DNA of 16,410 nt from JAKAWQ01 sp035503055. Its GTDB lineage: Bacteria; Pseudomonadota; Alphaproteobacteria; Acetobacterales; Acetobacteraceae. Location of the stretch: positions 1 through 16,410 of the forward strand of contig DATJTV010000027.1 of assembly GCA_035503055.1 (NCBI GenBank), read 5' to 3'. Within the stretch, counting starts at the first letter, position 1. Each line of letters starts with the position of its first letter. Position numbers and translations under genes: made by a program. Below, in pieces: positions 1 to 7,273 of this stretch. Under the pieces are notes generated by a model. It had not been told where the DNA came from, did not search any database, and saw nothing but the letters and a program-made list of their open reading frames with translations.

Positions 1-1271
1 GCGAGCCCGGGAAAGAGGACCAGCATGACAAGAAGAAGAAACATGATCACGTGGAAGGGAATGGTCCCCAGGACCACGTCGGCCAGCTTGCCGTCCCAAA
101 CGCTTTGAATGACGAAAAGATTGATCCCGATTGGCGGGGAAATCTGGCCGAGCTCGACGAACATCACCAGGATGACGCCGAACCAGATCGGATCGATGTG
201 GTAGGCGGCGAGCGCGGGGAACAGCACCGGCACCGTGATGACGATCATCCCGATGCTCTCGATGAAGCAGCCGAGCACCGTGTAGAGGCAGAAGAGAGCG
301 GCGAAGAATCCGATCTGGCCGAGATGCAGGCCGACCAGCCAGGCGGTCACCGTCTCGCCGACGCCGGCCAGCCCGATCGCATAGGCGTAGATGTAGGCCG
401 CGTAGATGATGAAGAGGATGTTGCCCGAGATGCGAATGCTGCGGTCGATCGTCCACATCAGCGACCGCCAGGTGAGATCGCCCCAAATGCGGGCGATAAG
501 GATGGCGGCCACGCTGCCGACCGCCGCGGCCTCCACCGGGGTTGCGATGCCGAGATAGATCGAGCCCATGGTGCCGGCGATGAGCACGACGAAGGGAAGC
601 ACGTCCGCTATGCCCGCCAGCAGCTCGGCCAGCGACGCGGGCCCGCTTTCCTGCGGCGCGAGGCGCCTGCCGATCCGCGTGCGCGCGCCGATGAAGAGCA
701 TGAACATCCCCGAGAGCACGAGGCCCGGGATCACGCCCGCCATGAAGAGCTTGGCGACCGAAAGCTCGGTGAAGGCCGAGTAGATGATCATCGCGACGCT
801 CGGCGGGAAGAGGATGCCGAGCGTGCCGCCGGCGGCGAGCGAGCCCGCGGCCATCCGCCGGTCGTAGCCGCGCGCGACGAGTTGTGGCAGGGCGACGCCG
901 CCGATCGAGGCGGCGGTGGCGACGCTCGAGCCGGTCATCGCCGCGAAGAGCGCGCAGCCCACGATGTTGGTCTGGAGCAAGCCCCCCGGCAGCAGGGAAA
1001 CGATTTTCGCGAGCCCACCATAGATGCGCCGGCTCACGCCGCTGCCCTGCAGCACGTCGGCAAGGAAAATGAAGAGCGGGATCGCCGTCAGCGTGAAGCT
1101 GTCCATGCTCCCCCAGGTCGCCATCCCGAGGCCGCGCAGCACCGGCAGCCCGCCCTGCAGCCAGAGATAGACGAGGCCCGGAACCGCGATCGCGAAGGGG
1201 ACCGCGAAGCCGCCCGCGAGCAGGCCGAGGAAGAGCACGAACGAGACGAGCATCTCGGCGGACCCGCTCAT
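1..1271 (-). CDS. dctM: TRAP transporter large permease DctM (3' end outside window)
   Basis: This is the large membrane subunit of a tripartite ATP-independent periplasmic transporter, which carries an organic acid across the inner membrane using an ion gradient. About 423 codons are visible, and the reading frame is still open at the window edge. Family members are usually about 425-435 residues, so only the last few codons should be missing. The translation is hydrophobic throughout and contains the DctM signature region: GSSVATAASIGG, then a PQLVARGYDRRMAAGSLAAG stretch, then GILFPPSVAMIIY. The ATG at 1271 is preceded by GAGAGGGG and lies 10 bp after the dctQ stop, so the two are probably translationally coupled. 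It is the last gene seen of the catabolic operon. The family call is near certain; the substrate is unknown. Confidence 0.95.
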   Translation of the reverse strand, partial: MSGSAEMLVSFVLFLGLLAGGFAVPFAIAVPGLVYLWLQGGLPVLRGLGMATWGSMDSFTLTAIPLFIFLADVLQGSGVSRRIYGGLAKIVSLLPGGLLQTNIVGCALFAAMTGSSVATAASIGGVALPQLVARGYDRRMAAGSLAAGGTLGILFPPSVAMIIYSAFTELSVAKLFMAGVIPGLVLSGMFMLFIGARTRIGRRLAPQESGPASLAELLAGIADVLPFVVLIAGTMGSIYLGIATPVEAAAVGSVAAILIARIWGDLTWRSLMWTIDRSIRISGNILFIIYAAYIYAYAIGLAGVGETVTAWLVGLHLGQIGFFAALFCLYTVLGCFIESIGMIVITVPVLFPALAAYHIDPIWFGVILVMFVELGQISPPIGINLFVIQSVWDGKLADVVLGTIPFHVIMFLLLVMLVLFPGL

Positions 1272-1281
1272 CGCGCCCCTC

Positions 1282-1818
1282 TCAGCCCCAAGCCAGCAAC
1301 CGGCGCGTGCGCCGGAGCGTCGCGCGCGCGAGCGTGTACGAGGTGGCCGCCATGCCGATCGGCATCGCGAGCTGCGGGATCCAGAGCGGCGTCATCAGGA
1401 TGGTCGGCGCCGTCGTCTGCAAGGAATAGGAGTTCGCCGCCAGACCACTCACCTCCCAGAGCACGGCAAGCGAGAAGAGCAGGGCCAGCAGGTCGAACCC
1501 GAGCAGCACGCAATCGCGGGCCCGGCCGGGCAGCTTGTCGAGGAGAAAGGTGACGCGATGGAACGAGCCGTGCGCGATGCAGAGCGGAAGGCTCAGGAAG
1601 GTGAGCACCACGAGGAGGTAGCCGCCGTATTCATCCGAGAGATAGAAGGAAAAATCGAAGACGTTGCGGGTGATAAGCTCGAGGTCGACGATCGCGATGA
1701 GGGCGAGGAGGGAGACGCGGCAGAGCATCCGGCAAACGAACTCGACCGGTCCTTCGGGAAGCACCGGCTCGGCCGCTCTGCCCGCGTGCGGCCCTACCTC
1801 ATCGCTCACCCCTTTCAA
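1282..1818 (-). CDS. dctQ: TRAP transporter small permease DctQ
   Basis: This is the small four-helix subunit that pairs with DctM. Four hydrophobic segments are visible at about residues 29-50, 65-83, 103-127 and 146-166, and the TPLWIPQLAMPIG stretch before the last helix is typical of the family. The start is uncertain. The frame can begin at TTG (1818), which overlaps the upstream DUF4387 stop as TTGA, or at GTG (1809), which sits directly behind AAAGGG. Neither has an ideally spaced ribosome binding site. At 178 residues the length is normal. It lies between the DUF4387 gene and dctM in the operon and acts in the inner membrane. Confidence 0.92.
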   Translation of the reverse strand: MKGVSDEVGPHAGRAAEPVLPEGPVEFVCRMLCRVSLLALIAIVDLELITRNVFDFSFYLSDEYGGYLLVVLTFLSLPLCIAHGSFHRVTFLLDKLPGRARDCVLLGFDLLALLFSLAVLWEVSGLAANSYSLQTTAPTILMTPLWIPQLAMPIGMAATSYTLARATLRRTRRLLAWG

Positions 1819-2144
1819 TCGGGCACGGGGAGCCCGAGGAGCGGAGCGTATTGCTGGCCGCCATAGACGTCGCTGTCGAGCTTGGAGCCTGAGCTCTGCG
1901 GGCGCGGGAAGCTCACCTTGATCGCCAGCGCCGCGTCATGGTTGACGACAATCACCTCCTTGGGGTCGCGGTGGAACATCGAAGCGACCGTGGGCTTGTC
2001 GATCACGCCGGCGTCGCGGACCCGGCGATAGGTCGGCTCGTCCTCGAACATCACGTCGAAGGTGAGCCAGAAAGGCCCTGCGTTCTTCGAGCGCACGAGG
2101 ACGGCGAGATCGCCCACGGTGGTCGCTTGGTTTTGCGCGCCCAT
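1815..2144 (-). CDS. DUF4387 family protein, copy 1
   Basis: This small cytoplasmic protein of 109 residues belongs to the DUF4387 family, whose biochemical role I do not know to be established. The visible signature is RSKNAGPFWLTFDVMFED near residues 18-35 and GGQQYAPL near the C-terminus. Both are shared with the second copy at 5520-5828. The ATG lies 4 bp after the stop of the AtuA-like gene, and its binding site (GGAGG, 2154-2158) lies within the end of that gene, so translation of the two is probably coupled. Its fixed position behind an AtuA-like gene suggests a subunit or domain partner of that protein. No signal peptide or membrane segment is seen. Confidence 0.9.
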   Translation of the reverse strand: MGAQNQATTVGDLAVLVRSKNAGPFWLTFDVMFEDEPTYRRVRDAGVIDKPTVASMFHRDPKEVIVVNHDAALAIKVSFPRPQSSGSKLDSDVYGGQQYAPLLGLPVPD

Positions 2145-2148
2145 GGCC

Positions 2149-3513
2149 TCAAACCTCCTCGAACTCGGTGCGGAAGAGCGCCGTCGGATCGTCGGGGACG
2201 AGCACGTGGTTCAGGTGGAACTCGTAGACCGGGCCGCGGTCGATCTCCGCCGGCGAATAGGGGAAGGCGACGCCGGAGATCAGCCCATGCCATTTCGGGA
2301 TCGGGTTGTGCACCGCCATGTGCGAGAGGCTGGTCGCGATCGTACGCGAAAGCTCCTGGGATTCGCTGATCACGTCCCAAAGGATGAAGGCCTCGTGGCC
2401 CTCGGTGCGCGGCGTCGGCTCGAGCGCGCCCATGACGCCGTCGCGGCCATAGACCCGCGTCACGATCTCGTATTTTCGGTTGCCTATGGTGCGGAGCAGC
2501 CGCGCCCGGATGCTGCGGTCGAGCTGTGCCAGCCACTCGTCCATCTCGGCCAGGATATAGGGATCGCGCACCGCGCCGGGCACGATCGTCGAATAGCCTG
2601 CCTGCCGCGCGCCCTCGAGCTTGACCGTGTAGCCGTTTTCATTGCGCACGAAGCGCGAGCCGGAGACGCGCACCGCGCGATCGGAGATCTCCTCGTAGCG
2701 CGCCTCGCGCGTATAGAGCGTGCCCGAGGGCTCGACCAGCTCGAACGGATCGGCGTTCTCGTAGAGTGTGTGCGAGGCGATGCTCTGCGCCGAGCAGCGA
2801 TAATCCTCGCGCAGCGGAAAGACGTCGAAGCTCTCGTCGTGCAGCACCGCCATCATGCTGTCGGGTGCGAGCCGCTGGGTGACCGCGGCTGCCCCGCACT
2901 CGAGAATCTTCGCCATGTGCCAGACGATTCCGGCATCGAATCCCTTGAGCAGCGGGAGCGCGGCGAAGATCGAGGTATCGCTGCTGCGGCCGGCGATGAC
3001 GACATCCGCGCCATCGGCGAACGCCTTCTGGATCGGCTCGACGCCCATCATCGCGACGATGTGCAGCGATTCCTCGACCATCGCCTCGTCGAGCGGGGCG
3101 GCCGGCGGCAGCGCCCGCGCGCGGTTCTCGCGCAGATGCCTCAGCACCGTCTCCTTCGTCTGCTCGGAATGGATCACGGCCATCCGGAAGTTGAGCTTGT
3201 TCTCCCGCGCGATCTCTTTGACGAGCCCGACCATAGTGGCGAGCGTCGCGTCGGAGCCCGCCGTGCCCGCCGAGCCGATCACCACAGGAAGCTTCTTCGG
3301 CACCGCGCGCGTGAGGATCGCCTCGGCATCGCGCTTCATCGCCGGTTCCGAAAAGTGGGAGCCGCCGCGCGCGAGATAGCTCGGCCCGCCATCGGTCGAG
3401 CCGGCGTCGCAGCCGATCATCTCGGCGCCGAGCGCGATCGCCTTGTCGAGCGATTCGGGTTGGAATCCGGAACCGAGCATGCCGGTCGCGGAAACGACAG
3501 AGAAGGACGCCAT
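2149..3513 (-). CDS. AtuA-like (DUF1446) protein, copy 1
   Basis: This protein of 454 residues belongs to the family named after AtuA of the acyclic terpene utilisation cluster of Pseudomonas. The reaction of these proteins is not securely known. Conserved blocks visible here and in copy 2 are SATG..GSGF (residues 8-17), GCDAGSTDGGP (34-44), IGSAGTAG (79-86), AGRSSD..IFA.LP (174-187), LYENADPFELVEPSG (250-264), YTVKLEGA (295-302) and NHVLVPDDP (435-443). It ends after the last block and lacks the extra C-terminal domain found in some longer relatives; the DUF4387 protein follows 4 bp later and may fill that place. The ATG at 3513 has AAGGAG upstream. It is cytoplasmic. Absence of AtuC/AtuF-like carboxylase genes nearby argues against a terpene pathway. 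Confidence 0.9.
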   Translation of the reverse strand: MASFSVVSATGMLGSGFQPESLDKAIALGAEMIGCDAGSTDGGPSYLARGGSHFSEPAMKRDAEAILTRAVPKKLPVVIGSAGTAGSDATLATMVGLVKEIARENKLNFRMAVIHSEQTKETVLRHLRENRARALPPAAPLDEAMVEESLHIVAMMGVEPIQKAFADGADVVIAGRSSDTSIFAALPLLKGFDAGIVWHMAKILECGAAAVTQRLAPDSMMAVLHDESFDVFPLREDYRCSAQSIASHTLYENADPFELVEPSGTLYTREARYEEISDRAVRVSGSRFVRNENGYTVKLEGARQAGYSTIVPGAVRDPYILAEMDEWLAQLDRSIRARLLRTIGNRKYEIVTRVYGRDGVMGALEPTPRTEGHEAFILWDVISESQELSRTIATSLSHMAVHNPIPKWHGLISGVAFPYSPAEIDRGPVYEFHLNHVLVPDDPTALFRTEFEEV

Positions 3514-3531
3514 CTCAATCTTCTCCTTGCC

Positions 3532-4446
3532 TCAACGGTGCGAGAACATGGTGAGCCCGGGAACGGGCAAATCGGCGGCGAGGATGCTGCCGGTCGTGGA
3601 CTCGGTGATGAAGAGCGTGCGACCGCCCTCGCCGCCGTAGGCGAGGTTGGTGGTCATGCGGCCGCCGGTGCAGGAGCGGATGCGGTAGAGCGGCTCGCCC
3701 TCGGGGCTGAACAGCCAGACGCTGCCGAGCCCCGCATGCGCGATCGCGAGGTTGCCCTTTTCGTCGATCGCGAGCCCGTCCGGCCCGCCCCCGCCGGAGA
3801 GCTGGATGAAGGTGCCGACCTTGCTCACCCTGCCGCCGGCGCCGAGCGGCACACGCCAGACCGCATTGGCCCGCGTCGCCGCGAGATAGAGGATGTTGCC
3901 GGCGGGATTGAGGACGAGGCCGTTCGGGCTCGGCACATTGTCGAGCAGAACGTCGATTTTTCCATCCGCGCCGATGCGGATCAGCCGGCCCGTCGGGTCG
4001 TGCAGCCCGGTCTGGCCCTGGTCGGTGAAATAGAGCGCGCCGTCGGGCGCGAAATGAAGATCGTTCGGGCCTTTCAGCCGCTCGAGCCCGGCGCGGATGA
4101 GAAAGGGCTCGGGCTTCCCGCCGTCCGGGTCGAGCACCAGGATCCCCTGCTTTTGGTCGGCGATGAAGATCCGCCCGTCGCTATGGATCTTGAGCCCGTT
4201 CGGCTCGCCGTCGTACTCGGCGATAACGGTGAAGGCGCCGTCCGGATCGATGCGGAGGATGCGGCCGAACGGAATGTCCGTGCAGTAGAGGCGGCCTTTT
4301 CGGTCGAAGGCGGGGCCTTCGAGGAAGGAGGTGAGCGTCCCGTGCGCCCGTCCCGCAAGCCACTCCGAGGTGCGGTCCCTGATCTCGAGATGCGGCGGGA
4401 CGCGGGCGAAGAGGAGGGTCTCGATCTCCGGCGGTGGCGCGAACAT
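3532..4446 (-). CDS. SMP-30/gluconolactonase-family lactone hydrolase
   Basis: This is a six-bladed beta-propeller of the SMP-30/gluconolactonase/LRE family, whose members hydrolyse lactones with one bound divalent metal. With the ATG at 4446 the protein has 304 residues, close to the family norm. The expected metal ligands are all present: Glu43 in FLEGPAFD, Asn128 in KGPNDLHF, Asn175 in PSPNGLVL and Asp223 in GGPDGLAID. Repeated blade motifs of the type DPDG and FAPDGALYFTD are also visible. I chose 4446 because GGGAGAAG lies just upstream and the gap to the dctP stop is then 17 bp; the longer frame to 4542 would overlap dctP. No signal peptide, so cytoplasmic. It probably opens a lactone made from the imported substrate, but the substrate is unknown. 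Confidence 0.92.
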   Translation of the reverse strand: MFAPPPEIETLLFARVPPHLEIRDRTSEWLAGRAHGTLTSFLEGPAFDRKGRLYCTDIPFGRILRIDPDGAFTVIAEYDGEPNGLKIHSDGRIFIADQKQGILVLDPDGGKPEPFLIRAGLERLKGPNDLHFAPDGALYFTDQGQTGLHDPTGRLIRIGADGKIDVLLDNVPSPNGLVLNPAGNILYLAATRANAVWRVPLGAGGRVSKVGTFIQLSGGGGPDGLAIDEKGNLAIAHAGLGSVWLFSPEGEPLYRIRSCTGGRMTTNLAYGGEGGRTLFITESTTGSILAADLPVPGLTMFSHR

Positions 4447-4463
4447 TTCTTCTCCCTTGACGT

Positions 4464-5465
4464 CTAGGTCTGGATCGCTTGCTCGACGAGAGTAAGCGCC
4501 TTTTCGGCCGCGGGCCCGTTCCGCTTCGCCCATTGCGGCCAATAGGAGCGCATGCGCGCGGCGATCTCCTGCGCCTCCGCCGGCGTGCCCTCGGTGATCA
4601 CCATGCCCTCCTTGCGGAACGCTTCGGTGAGCCCGTTCTCGCGGCTCTGCAGGATGTTGGTGATCCGCGCCGCGCCCGCGAGACCGAGGGCGGCGATCTT
4701 CTGCCGCACATCCGTCGGCAGCGCGTCGAACCTTCCCTTGTTCGCCATCAGCATGACTGAGACGTAGTTGGGGCCTGTGCGCAGATTGTAGTGCAGCAGC
4801 CCATGCCAGATGATGCCGCCGCCGACATTCGAGGTGAGCACGCCCTGGATGATGCCGCGCTGAAGCGAGGTCGCGACGTCGGGCGCACCGAGCGTGATCG
4901 GCGTCGCGCCGAAGCGCACGGCGAACTCCGCCTGCTCGGCGGTGGTGACGCGAAGCCGCATGCCCTTGAGGTCGGCGAGCGAGGTGAGCTTGCGGGTGCC
5001 GTAGATCACCTGGAGCGGATAGCTGGCGACGCCAAAGACGACGATGTTGCGCTTGGCGAACGCCGCGTTGAGCATCGGCAGCAGCGCCGCGATTCCCTTG
5101 CTGAGCGCCGCCTCATTCGGGAAGAGGCCGGGCAGCGAGAGCACGCCGGCGGCCGGCACCAGGCTGTTGTACGAAAGCGAATCGACGAGGCCGAACTGCA
5201 GCACGTTCTCGGCTATCGATTGCGCGATCGTGCTGGCGTTGATCGGCAGCGATCCGCCGGGATGGCAGGTGACGTCGATCGCCCCGCCCGACGCCTTGCC
5301 GATCGCGGCGGCGACATCGACGAGCGCCTGGTATGCGGGGTCGGTCGCGGCCGGGAGATAGGTGTAGCACTGCCAGGTCTCGCCGGCGGCGAGCGCGCTC
5401 GCCGCGCGCGTCGCGACAAAGGCGGGAACGAGCAGAAGCGGCAAAACTGCGCGCCGTGACGTCAT
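4464..5465 (-). CDS. dctP: TRAP transporter solute receptor DctP
   Basis: This is the periplasmic substrate-binding protein of the TRAP system; it delivers ligand to DctQM. The 333-residue product starts with an export signal (residues 1 to about 27) with SRR followed by a hydrophobic run and a cleavage site near SALAA. The paired arginines make Tat export possible, though a Sec route is equally consistent. The SLADLKGMRLRV block (162-173) contains the arginine (Arg172) that in this family usually contacts the ligand's carboxylate. The ATG at 5465 has a very good GGAGGA site. Unusually, dctP is separated from dctQ and dctM by three catabolic genes, although all lie on the same strand. A carboxylate ligand is expected from the family but is not identified. 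Confidence 0.93.
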   Translation of the reverse strand: MTSRRAVLPLLLVPAFVATRAASALAAGETWQCYTYLPAATDPAYQALVDVAAAIGKASGGAIDVTCHPGGSLPINASTIAQSIAENVLQFGLVDSLSYNSLVPAAGVLSLPGLFPNEAALSKGIAALLPMLNAAFAKRNIVVFGVASYPLQVIYGTRKLTSLADLKGMRLRVTTAEQAEFAVRFGATPITLGAPDVATSLQRGIIQGVLTSNVGGGIIWHGLLHYNLRTGPNYVSVMLMANKGRFDALPTDVRQKIAALGLAGAARITNILQSRENGLTEAFRKEGMVITEGTPAEAQEIAARMRSYWPQWAKRNGPAAEKALTLVEQAIQT

Positions 5466-5519
5466 CGTTTCCTCCGTTTTTTTAGCCTGGCCCTCTTCGC
5501 GGCACTTGGCGGCGGAAGG

Positions 5520-5828
5520 TCAGGGAATCGGAATGTCCACCAGCGGCGCGTATTGCTGGCCGCCATGGTTGTCGCCGTCGAGAAGGTCGCCCTGGAAGCT
5601 CGGGCGGGGGATCGATGCCTTGAAGGCGAGCGCCTCGGGCACGATGAAGAACCGCACCTCCGTCTCGGGCAGGCGATAAAGCCGCGCGATCAGCGCGCGG
5701 GAGAGCACGCCGCTCCGCCGTACGCGCTCGAACCGCTCGGGATCGTCGAACATGATGTCGAACGTGAGCTCGAAGGGGCCCGCGTTCTTGCTGCGGATGA
5801 GGCGGGCGAGCTCGCCGAGCGTTGCCAT
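5520..5828 (-). CDS. DUF4387 family protein, copy 2
   Basis: This second DUF4387 protein has 102 residues. It shares RSKNAGPF.LTFD.MF.D (from about residue 12), the following RVR..GV and the C-terminal GGQQYAPL with copy 1, but the middle has diverged, so it is a paralogue and not a recent exact duplicate. The ATG at 5828 lies 10 bp after the stop of AtuA-like copy 2, with only a weak GAGG site. A 54-bp gap separates it from dctP, the longest gap in the operon. Its role is not known; a partner role for the AtuA-like protein next to it is inferred from the repeated pairing. No signal or membrane segment. Confidence 0.9.
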   Translation of the reverse strand: MATLGELARLIRSKNAGPFELTFDIMFDDPERFERVRRSGVLSRALIARLYRLPETEVRFFIVPEALAFKASIPRPSFQGDLLDGDNHGGQQYAPLVDIPIP

Positions 5829-5838
5829 TGTCCGCGCC

Positions 5839-7263
5839 TCAGCCCACCGCGAGATGTTCGATCGGGAACATCTCGTACGGATCGTCCGGCGCCAGCACGT
5901 GGTTGACGCAGAACCGATAGACGGCGCCGCGCTCGAGATGCGCCGGGCTGTACGGGCAGGCGAGCGCCGTGATCAGCCCGCTCCATTCCGGGATCGGCAG
6001 ATGCAGCGCCTGGTGGCGGGCGATCGCGGCGATCGCGCTCGCATCCTCCTGCGTCTCGGCGGTCGCCTCCATCACCAGGCAGACCTCGTGGCCCTCGGCC
6101 CTCTCCACCGGCTCGAGCCGGCCCATCGTCCCGTTCTTCCCATAGACGCGGACGTTGAAGCCATGCCGCGCATCAGCGCCGAACACCTGGGCGAGGCGCT
6201 CGGCGACATGACGGTCGAGCCGGGCAAGCCAGTCATCGAGCTGGCGGATGATATAAGGGTCGCGGATCGAGCCGATGACGACGCTCTGATAGCCGACGCG
6301 CTCGGCTCCTTCGAGCTTCACCGTGTAGCGATCGGCCGGCTCGAAGCGGCTGCCGCGGACGCGCACGCGCCGCTCGTCGAGCGCCTCGTACGCGGAATGG
6401 GTGAGGTCGAGCGTGCCGCTGCTCTCGACCAATCGATAAGGATCGGCGTTTTCGTAGAGCGCGTGCGCGGCCACGCTTTGGGGGCTGCAGCGCATCGCCG
6501 GGTTCAACGGCTCGATATCGAAATGATCGCGCCCGAAGCTCACCAGCACGGAATCGGGCGCGCTCCGCGTCACCGCGACGGCCGCGCCGCACTCGAGGAG
6601 CTTCGCCGCATGCCAGGCAAGGCCGGGATCGACGCCGTGGCGGATCGGCAGGCCCGCGAAGATCGCGCAATCGCTCGAGCGCCCGGCAATCACGACCTCG
6701 GCGCCCTCGTCGAGCGCCTTGAGATAGGGCTCGGCACCCATCATGCCGACAATGCGCTCGGCGCGGTCGATCACCGCCTCGTCGAATTCGGGCGCGGGAT
6801 GGAGTGCGGCAATGCGGCCTTCGCGCAATCGGCGCTTGAGATAGTCCTTGTCCTGCTCGGCATGGATCAGGGCCAAGGGAAATTTCAAATCCTCCTCGCG
6901 CGCGATCTCGAGCACGATGTCGCGGAAGATGGCGAGATGCGGCTCGCCGCCCGCGGTGCCGGCCGAGCCGATGAGGAGCGGGATGCCGGCGCGTCGCGCG
7001 GCGAGGAGCATCAGGCGGAGGTCGCGCTTGAGCGCGCGGCGCGGAAAGGCGGTCGTGCCGGTGCCGAGCGGCGCCGGCCCGGGGTCGGTCGAGCCGGCGT
7101 CGCAGCCGATGAAATCGGGCTCGCGCGCCATCCCCTCCTCAAGGGAATGCTCGGAAAAACCCGAGCCGCAGACCCCGGTCGCGGAGATGACACGCATCAC
7201 GGCAGCATCCCCGCTCCGCGCGGGCCGCTTCTCTATCTCGGCTGCGATGATGGTGCCCGACAT
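5839..7263 (-). CDS. AtuA-like (DUF1446) protein, copy 2
   Basis: This second AtuA-like protein has 474 residues. It carries the same blocks as copy 1: SATGVCGSGF (27-36), GCDAGSTDPGP (53-63), IGSAGTAG (98-105), AGRSSD (193-198) and LYENADP (269-275), ending with NHVLAPDDP. It has about 20 extra N-terminal residues before MRVISATG. The start at 7263 is preferred because GAGGAG (7270-7275) sits 6 bases upstream and overlaps the cyclase stop codon, a strong sign of coupling; ATG at 7197 remains possible. Both AtuA copies keep every block, so both are likely active and may act on different intermediates or form a heteromer. The reaction is unknown. Confidence 0.9.
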   Translation of the reverse strand: MSGTIIAAEIEKRPARSGDAAVMRVISATGVCGSGFSEHSLEEGMAREPDFIGCDAGSTDPGPAPLGTGTTAFPRRALKRDLRLMLLAARRAGIPLLIGSAGTAGGEPHLAIFRDIVLEIAREEDLKFPLALIHAEQDKDYLKRRLREGRIAALHPAPEFDEAVIDRAERIVGMMGAEPYLKALDEGAEVVIAGRSSDCAIFAGLPIRHGVDPGLAWHAAKLLECGAAVAVTRSAPDSVLVSFGRDHFDIEPLNPAMRCSPQSVAAHALYENADPYRLVESSGTLDLTHSAYEALDERRVRVRGSRFEPADRYTVKLEGAERVGYQSVVIGSIRDPYIIRQLDDWLARLDRHVAERLAQVFGADARHGFNVRVYGKNGTMGRLEPVERAEGHEVCLVMEATAETQEDASAIAAIARHQALHLPIPEWSGLITALACPYSPAHLERGAVYRFCVNHVLAPDDPYEMFPIEHLAVG

Positions 7264-7273
7264 GCGCGTCTCC

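Noticed and set aside
51..1553. Long plus-strand open frame opposite the TRAP permease genes
   Set aside because: Its translation is rich in Arg, Asp, Glu and His without domain structure, and the opposite strand encodes clear DctM and DctQ proteins.
2062..4467. 801-codon plus-strand open frame
   Set aside because: It is the antisense of the AtuA-like and SMP-30 genes; GC-rich codon bias keeps such frames open, and the product shows no recognisable domain.
5466..5519. Internal terminator between DUF4387 copy 2 and dctP
   Set aside because: An A-run precedes dctP on the minus strand but there is no convincing stem and no U-run; the A-run lies before the ribosome binding site.
2149..7263. A true acyclic terpene (citronellol/geraniol) pathway
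   Set aside because: Only the AtuA family name points that way; the geranyl-CoA carboxylase and acyl-CoA genes of the atu cluster are absent, and a TRAP transporter fits a carboxylate better.
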